In this document: positions 7,317 to 16,300 of the stretch, piece after piece
Layout of the letters: each line of letters starts with the position of its first letter
Position numbering within the stretch: the stretch's first letter is position 1
NCBI GenBank assembly: GCA_020639075.1
Contig: JACKHI010000001.1
Location: 930,001-994,000, forward strand
DNA from: Phycisphaerales bacterium
GTDB lineage: Bacteria; Planctomycetota; Phycisphaerae; UBA1845; UTPLA1
Length of the DNA stretch: 64,000 nt
Direction: 5' to 3'
The notes under the pieces: model-generated
What the model was told of the DNA's origin: nothing
Databases searched by the model: none
The model's input: the letters and a program-made list of their open reading frames with translations, nothing else
Translations under genes and position numbers: made by a program

Positions 7317-10300
7317 ATACCTCCACGGACTATTCCTCACATACTCATAGATGTTCCAAGAGCCTGCGAGGTATCCGATGGGATCGCGCATGAGCCACTT
7401 GCCGGTGACAGGGTCGTACATGCGGAGCCGGTGATCGATGACGACGACGACGGGGGTTTCAGCGTAGCTCGGCAACTCTGCCGCAACCTTGGCAACCTGC
7501 GACCAGGAGCCGTCGAGTTCGAAGCCGTACACGGCGCCGGCGTTGGATGCAAACTCATCCTCGAGCCGTGCACCGCCGATGAACCGGTCGCTTCCCAGCG
7601 CGACGCTACAGCCGAATATGTCCCCGGCCTCCGCGTCCGTACCGTTCAGCGTGTCGGTTTCATCCCAGGAATCCGTGCCCGAGTTGTAGTCATAAACATA
7701 AACCGCGCCGGTATCTGCCGTGGCGCCGTCGTTCCAGCCTAATGCGCCGACCACGAATCGATCGCCGACGAGACTGACACTGCATCCAAAGTAGTCGTTG
7801 GCGCCGGCGTCGCTCGCCGTGATTTGCGAAGCGGAGCCCCAAGTGGTCGCAACCGAATCGTATTCGACCACGTACACGGCGCCCCCAGACGTCGCGCCGG
7901 TGTCGTTGTACGGTGCGCCGACAGCAACGCGATCACCGCTCACGCTGATGCTGTAGCCGCATTGATCGTAATCGTTACCACTTGGCTCGTAGTCCGCCTC
8001 AAAGTCCCAACTGCTCGAGCCGTCGTAGCGGAAGATGTAGAACTTGCCGCAATCGGTGTACGGAGACACATCGTGTGAGTTCGCACCGACGGCGATCACG
8101 TTGCCGTTAATGGACACGCTGTGACCAAAGTGCGCCGTCGCCTGCATGTCCGTGTCGGCGTCCAGCGTCTGCTCAAGCGTCCAGGTGCTGCCGCTCCCGC
8201 GATAGACGTAGACTTTCCCGACATCGGCAGACGCCCCAGAGTCGTATCCAAGCGGCGCGCCGACGACGATGACGTCGCCGTCGATTGACACACTCTTGCC
8301 GAAGTTGGCGCCGGCATCGCTGACGTAGAGCTTCGCGGTCTGATACCACTCGCCGGCACTTCGCGTGAACACGTAGGCCGCGCCCGCGCCCGTACCGCCC
8401 TGATTCTCATTCGATGCACCAATCACGATCACATCGCCGTCAATAGCGACGCTGTCGCCGAAGAGGTCGCCACTCGCCGGATCGCCTGCAGTCAGCCGGG
8501 CGCGGATCTGCCAGGTGCCATCCACGAACCGATAGACGAACGCTGCACCGGCATTGGACGCAGCGCCGTCGTGGTTGATGGCCCCCACCACGGCATCGTC
8601 GCCACTGATCGCGACACTGCCTCCGAACAGGTCGACAGTGGCGGCATCACCGTCCCATTTCTCGGTGTCGAACACGAACTGCGGCCTGCCCTGCCAGAGG
8701 AACGGATTGCCAAAGTGGCTGAAGGCACGCTGGACGGATGGACTGGCGTCCGTGTTCCAGAGATTGGATTTCATGCCGAAGATGGGGGAGTCACCGGAAT
8801 CGACGACGCCGTCGTCATTCGTGTCGGCTCGCGGATCCCATATCGAGGAGGCCAGCACCAAGGACTGCCTCCAACTATCTCCAACACCGATTCCGAGATT
8901 GATATCACCATCATTATCAAAATCGCCACGTCCCGGCGATCGTCGAATCAGCGGCCGACCGAAACCGTCATAAAAGACGGCCTCGACAAGCGCACCGGCC
9001 CTGTCGACGAGCCCACGAACGTTGTACATGCGATCGATGGCGTAGTAGAACGGGCGCGCAAGCTCCTCGCTGAACATCATCAACCGTTCGTCGATGTAGC
9101 TACGGCCGTGCACGTACCAGCGCTTGGCAACGCCGTCGGCACCGGTTTCGACGATTTCGTTGGCGCCGTCATAGTAATACTGCGTCGTCTGCGAATTCAC
9201 GTCATCGATGAACTCGATGCGCCGCGCCACCGCGTCATACTTGTACTCGGCCTTCCTGGTCGTGCCGGTCGAGTCGTAGACGCCGGTCAGGCGGTTGTTG
9301 TGGTCGTACTTGTATACGAGTGAGGAACCGCGATCGACCGAATAGGCGAGGGTCTGGTTGCCCGCCAGATCGTACCCCGGCGTCAGGCCGTCGAGATCGG
9401 TCATCTGGTTGGCCTTGTTGTGCTCCAGCGTGATCGCCGGCTCGTTGCGATAGACATGGGTCAGCCGGTTGCCCTGCTTGTCGTAGACGTAGGTCGAGCT
9501 GACGGTGGATGCGGACGCCCAATCGAGGGTGTCGGTCAGGTCGGCCGTGGCCAGTCGATAGAGCTCGTCGTAGGTGAACTCGTGATCCTGCTCATTCAGC
9601 CCCATGTTGTCGCCGGTTTGAAGCGAGTCGAGCGGATTCGAGGCCTTGTCGTAGGAATAGGTCCAGGCGCCGAGGTTGCTGTAGCCGGAATCCGCCTGGT
9701 TCAGGGTCAGCAGGGTGTTGCTGGCCGCGGTGACGCGCCAGACACCGTCGCGCTCGAAGACCGTCGCAAACTGGGGCTTGGTGCCGCCGGGATAGTCGCA
9801 GGTCAGTTCGCGGGCGTAGAGCCCGCGCCCGAACCATGTGTAGTCCGCGAGGCGACTGCCGTCGAGGTCAATGCTCGCACATCGGTCGCGCGAGTCATAT
9901 GCGTATGCCACGGTGGCCACATCATCGTGATACGTCAGCGTGCTGCGCCGACCGGCATCGTCATAGTCGCAATACACCGTCTTGGCGTCGCCGGAGCCGA
10001 TCTTCTGCGTCTCCGACTGAAGCAGCGACAGCGCGTCGTATCCGAAGACGCTCAGGCTGTCTGCGTCATCGTCGCCGGAGGTTCCCTTGCGGGCCGTGAT
10101 CATGCGGCCGACGCCGTCATAGACATACTGTTCGATCTGCGCCGTAGCGCCGGATTTCAGGCGCTCGGTGAGCCGGTTGACCGCATCGTAAACGTAGTCA
10201 AGCGAGACGCCCGCCTCATCCACACGATGCGTGAGGCTGCCGCGCTCGTCGTAATACATCGACACATCGCCGGTCACCTCGTAGGTGACAACCTCCGGCA

Positions 10301-13300
10301 AATCCCGGCCGTTGTAGGCATAGACGGTCGTCTGATTGCCGCCATTGCCGGCATCATTCTCGGCGATGACCTTCAGCATCCGACCGGCACGGTCGAACTC
10401 GAAGTACGTATCGCGCGCCAGGCCGCCGACATCTTCGACCGTCTGGGTTCTGCGACCGAGTGGATCGAACATGACGTTCGACTCGGTGCCAAGCTCATCG
10501 AGGGATCTCGTGAGCCGGCCTGCATCGTCGTAGAAGTAGGAGACGCTGATGTCGTCGGTGTTCCCGTAGGTCGCGTCGGCACCGTGATTCTGGCGCACGG
10601 TGGGTCGGCCCAACACATCCAGCGTCAGCCGCGTCTCCATGGCCTTGGTGTTACCGTCCACGATCTCATAGGCCACTGTGCGCGTGACGTCATCCTCGAG
10701 ATCGTAATCCGAGACCTGATAGCTGCCGTCGGGCATCGTTGTCTTCGTGATGCGATCGTAGGCGTCATATGCATAGGTCGTGTCATTGCCGGAGGCACTG
10801 ACCGTCTTGGTCAGGCGCCCCCCGCCGTCAAACACCGCCATGACGACGATGTCCGCCGTCACATCAGCGCCGTCAGGATCGCTCTTGCGGCGCGTGGTCA
10901 CCAATCGGCCTGCCGAGTCGTAGGTGTACTTCGAGTGTGTCAGCGGCGTCCCGCCGCCGCTGGCGTAGTTCTTAACATCCGATTCCAGACCCCGGATATC
11001 CAGGGCGATCGTGACGTAATCCCCATTCGCCAGCGTCGCCTTCGTCTGACGACGATCCTTGTCAAATGCGAACGTGGTCGGCTCATCCAACTCATCGAGG
11101 ATCTTGGTGCGATTGCCAGCAGCGTCGTACTGGTACTCGGATTCGAAGCTGTCGGGATCGACGATCAACGACACCCGCCCAGCCCCGTCGTACTCAAAAC
11201 TGGCCTCATTGGTCGCGCCGCCCGCGCTCGTCGTGACGAGCCGACCGGTCAATTGCCCCAGCCGGTCGTATTCCAGCGTGGTCAGTGCATCGCTCGTGCC
11301 TTCCGAGGGCGGTGCGAACAGACCGCGCTCGACCGTCTTGCGGCCCAATTTGTCGAAGGTGCGTTTCGTCGAGGTCAACAAGACCGGCGAGCCGTCGGAG
11401 CTGTATCGATCCGACCGGATCGCATTGCCCCGGGCATCCAGGGTCATCAGATCAAAGGCCCCAATGGCATCGGTGACCTTGGTGCGACGGTTCGAGGCGT
11501 CGTATCCATAGACCATGTCGTTGCCGCGACCATCCGTCATGGTGATGGCATTGCCGACGTCGTCATAGACCACCTCCCGAATGATCGCGCCCTCGGCGCG
11601 TCCGGTGATCAATCGACCACGCGTATCGTACTCAAACGTCGCCTCAACCCCGCTCGGCGAGATCTGGGTCACCAGTTGCCGATCGGCGTCATAGACGTAA
11701 TCGGTGGCGAGCCCATCCGGCGCCACGCTCTGCGTGACGTTGCTACGGGGGTCGTATTTCCAGATCTGAGAATAGGCCAGGGCGTCCTTCTGGAGCGACT
11801 GCGTCACGCGGCGATTGAGCGAATCGTAGTCAACGACCGTCTCGATGCCCTCCGGCGACGTCGTCAGCGTCAGCCGCCCATCCTTGTCGTAATCGAACTC
11901 GGTGATGTACCCATTCGCGTCTGTCAGGCTGATCCGGCGACCGGCCGAATCGTAATCGAAGAACCGATGCTCGCCGGTCCCGGTGATGTCAGTGACGAGG
12001 CTGCGCCCGTCATACGCATAGATGTGCGTCTGACCCGCGGTGGTTGTCGTGAATGCGACCGACGTGACCATGCGTCCCGCGCGGTCATAGACCATGTCGG
12101 TCAGAGCATCGGAATCGCCAGGCGTTCCCGGCGTCGCGAGTTCCCGAACGCGCGTCAGATTGCCTCTGGCGTCGTACTCGCGGCGGCTGTCGGTCTCGAC
12201 GGTGGTGTCGCTGTGAATCCGCTCGCGCTTCTCGAGCATTCCTCGGGGTTCGTATGCATAGGTCGTCGAATGCCCTTCCGCATCCTCGATCAGTGAAATC
12301 CGATTGAGCGCATCATGCCCGAAATTCGTTACATTGCCGTTTGCGTCCGTCGTATCAAGAATGCTATTCGCATTGTCGTATGTTCGAATAGCGATATCGA
12401 CGCCCTCGACCCGGGTCGTGACCAGCCGGTCGCGCGTGTCGTAGACGTAATCCATCACACGCCCACCCGGGGACGTGGTCTTGGTGAGCCGGCGATCGGT
12501 GTCATAACCGAAGAGGGTCTCGCTCACTCCGTCTGGCTCGGTCATCGTGACCATGTTGCCCGCGAGGTCGTATTGCCACTCGGTCAGGAAGCTTGGTTCG
12601 CCGGATTGTGCGATCGTCCGCGACAGGCGCAGACCGCGGGCGTCGAATTCGTAGGTCGTGGAGATTCCCTCCGCGGAGACCATCAGCGTGTTGCGTCGAT
12701 CGGCGTCGTACGCGTATTGCGTCGTGGCGCTGATGCCGGTGTTAATCGACTTGGTGACGAATCCGATCGAGTCATATTCAATCTCGGTGCAGTCGCACTC
12801 TGGATTCGATTTGGCGGTCACCAGACCGCGTTTGTTGTAGAGATACCTGAACGTCCCGGCGACGCTGCCGTCGAACGCGACAAACTTGCTGATCAGGCGT
12901 CCCGCCCTGTCATACCGATAGTCGGTCACTGCATCCGCCGTGCCGACAGTGGTTTCGTTCGGATCATCCAACACCGCGATCTGCGTGATCCGGCCGAGCG
13001 GATCGTGGCCGACCAAGGTGCGCATGACCTGGGTCGCGCTTCCCTCCTTGCGATCCACCTGAATCTTGCGACCAAGGGCATCGAAGGCGAGATGCGTCTC
13101 ATCATCGGTCGCATCCACCATCTTGGTGATGCGGTTCATGCAGTCGTAGGCATACTCAACCTCGTTGCCAAGGGCATCCCGTGCACGGGTCGGGTTACTC
13201 GCCAGGTCGTAATCGAACTCGCGAACGATGACGCCTTCATCACGCACGGTGACCACGCGCCCACGGGTGTCATATTCATAGAGCGTGCTACGCCCTTCGG

Positions 13301-16300
13301 CGGTTTCCCGCGCCGTCAGGTTGCGATCGTTGTCGTAGGCGAAGGTATACTGCACGTTGTTGGGCGCGATGTGGCTCAGGCGGTTGCCGACCTCGTCATA
13401 CACCCACCGCGTTGTAAAATGATCGGTATCCTGCGAAAGGATGGCCGTCACCGGCCGATTCGCCAAGTCGTACACAAACGTGTGCTCGATCATTTCCGGC
13501 GAAGTGCGTAGCGTCATCCGGCTGTCGCCGTCATAGAAGTAGTCAGTTTCCGCGCCCTTCGGGTCGGTCGTACTCTCCAAACGCCCCACCTCGTCAAATG
13601 CATAGGTGCCGACAAACTGATCGGGATCGGTCCACAGGGTGAGGCGATCCATCCTGTCGTAGGCGAATTGCGTGTCGATCGAGCCGGAGGCCAGCAAGTT
13701 GGACGACACGGTCAGTCGGCCCGCCCGGTCGTAGTTGTATTGATAAACGTAGTCGTCGGGAGACGAGGCTGCGACGATCTTGGATTCGGTCAGTTGATTG
13801 AAGGGGCTGAAGGTATTGCGCCGTTCCGCCAGCTTTGTCGACGTCGATTGGCTGAAGGTCGCCACGGTCGACAGGCGATTCGGAAGTTCATAGGTATAGA
13901 CCGTGCTGCCATCTTCGCAATCAATGACGGTCTTGGGCTTGTTGAAGCAGGTGTAGTCGATTCTGATAACGTTGCTTCGGGCATCGAAGCTCGAAATGAC
14001 GTTTCCGACGGTGTCGTAAACGTACCGTGCGACGATGTCGCCGCCGTACTTAAAGGTCACCGGCCGTTCGTAGTCGTCGTACTGGTACTCGAAGACCCGG
14101 GCCTCGGGCGTCGTGATCTTGGTGAGCAATTGGTCAAGGTCATACGCATACAGGGTCTCGGTATTGTCCGCCGCCCTTGCCGTGACCAGGTTGCCAGCAT
14201 CGTCGTAGGTGAAGCCAATGGAAAGTTGGGTCGCGCCCTGAGCGAGGGTGATCTCGATCGGGTCGTTGATCGCGTTATAGGAGATCGTCTTCGCGATCCC
14301 TTCCTTAGTCGTGATCGACGTCAAGCGCCGATTGTGATCGTAGGCATAGTCGGTATCGGTCAGTCCGGCGACGTCGATGTTGGTAACAAGTCCGTCAGCG
14401 TCATACAGGTAGACAACATCCGTGTCATCGGCACGCGTCAGTGTGACCAAACGGCCCAGAGTATCGTAGTCGTAGCTGATCGTTCCCTTGTTTGAGGCAT
14501 CCAGCCAGCGATATGCCGCCGTCAATTGACCTTCGGCGTCATACTCCCGGTCCGCCAACCGGTCGTTGTTGGATGGAGTTGTTCCGGTGGGCGTCGCCAG
14601 CATTCGGCTTCGGGTCAGACGTCCCTGCGAATCGTATTCATAGACGTCGTGGACGAGCACCGTAGTGCCGTCACTCTCGCGTCGCCTGAGCACCTGTGAT
14701 GCGGCATCGTATTCGTATGTCACCTCGGACCCGTCGCATCGGGCCAGAGTGACGCGCCGCCCTAGGCCGTCGTAGTCGTATTCGGTCAGCTGATCGTTGC
14801 CATCGTACTTGGATAGGACACGATTTTCGAGGTCGTAAAGCCAGCGCATCTCGGTGACCGGCGACCCGTTGTCGACGCGCTTGATCGTCGCCTTTCGCCC
14901 CAAGCCGTCGTAGACGTAAATGCGCTTGCGAAGCTCGGGAGACGTGATCGTCCCCAGTCGCGTCGCATCATATGCGAGCACGGTCTGTGCGCCGCCAGGT
15001 CTCGTGATGGTGGACATCCGATTGCCGGTATCGTAGGTGTAGATCGTCTCGAAATCGGTTGCGTCGCCGCTCTGCGATGTCGTCTTCGTAACGAGGCGTT
15101 GACCATTGTCATAGACGTAACCGACCGAAACACCGCTGCTGTAGTACTGAAGCAGAACGTGCCCGCCGGCGTCGTATTCGCCGTTGTAGACGCGACTCTG
15201 CGGCGTCGTGATCGTCATTAGGTTGCCCAGCACATCGTAGTCGTAGTACGTGATCGAGGCGCTGGCGCCAGCTGCTTCGTCCGACGTCCGCGTGTTTTCG
15301 AACCCGAACTCGTCATAGGTGTAGGCATACGACACACCATTACCGTCGATCAGCCGCGAGCGCAGACCGCGACTGTTGTATTCAAACCTCCGCGTCGATC
15401 CGTCGTGTTGAATGCGCATGGTCACTGCGCCGTTGGAGTCGTATTGGTACACGGTGGAATTGCCAAGTTCGTCGAATACCGTGCTGACCTGGTACCCGCC
15501 GATCGGATACGCATATCGTCGCGACACCGAGAGCGTGCCATCCGTACGTTCTACGGTGACCAACCGCTCAGAACCGTCATAGACATAGTTCGTGGTCGTA
15601 TGTTCCGGACTGATTGACGAGGTCATCCGGACGCTGTCTGTGTCGTAGACATAATCGTAAGTCGGATCATCTCCATCAGGATTGTCCAATACGCGTTTAG
15701 TGATTCGATTGTCGTCGTTCAGGTATATCGTCTGAAACGAGCCATCTCGGTCGGTGATCTTGCGTGTCTTCGCGGTGTCGTCGTACTCGTAGCTCGCGGT
15801 CGTTCCGTCGGCATAGATCATCGAGACGAGATTCCCGCTGTCGTAGTGCAGTTCTGTTGTCAGGTTGTTGCCGTCGATGGTCGCCGATAATTGGCTGTTG
15901 GACCCCGGAGTATCGTACGCATATCCGGTCGTCTTCAGCCCCTCACTGCCGGCCTCCGGGATGACCTTGGTCAGGTATCCACCGGAGTCATAGTTGTAGA
16001 GAAGCGTCCGCCCTCCGTAGTCTCGAACGCGCGTCACGTTGTGCTCGCCAGTTCCATCACGGTCGAAATGCACCGTTCCAAGGTTGGTTGTGTCGTCGCG
16101 AACGACGATCTTGGTCACAAAGTCAGTGGTCGAATCATATAGATATTGCTGGCCTTGGTTGAATCGATTCTGCGTATAGTCGACGCCTGTCGGAACAGCG
16201 CCCCAATCGGTAAACGGCTGGAAAACGTATTTGAATGAACTCTGGCGATTCTCCAGGATGTGCCGGGTGTACCCCCCACCGTCGACCTCGAGCCGGAGCG

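Noticed and set aside
9420..13511. Very long plus-strand open frames opposite the RHS gene (958 and 398 codons)
   Set aside because: They are mirror frames of the YD repeats, caused by their biased codons. They lack ribosome sites and protein motifs, and the minus-strand RHS protein is unambiguous.
8937..16090. Reading the YD array as a CRISPR or simple tandem DNA repeat
   Set aside because: Units vary in length and DNA sequence, and the periodicity is in the encoded YxYDxxGR motif, so it is protein-level repetition.
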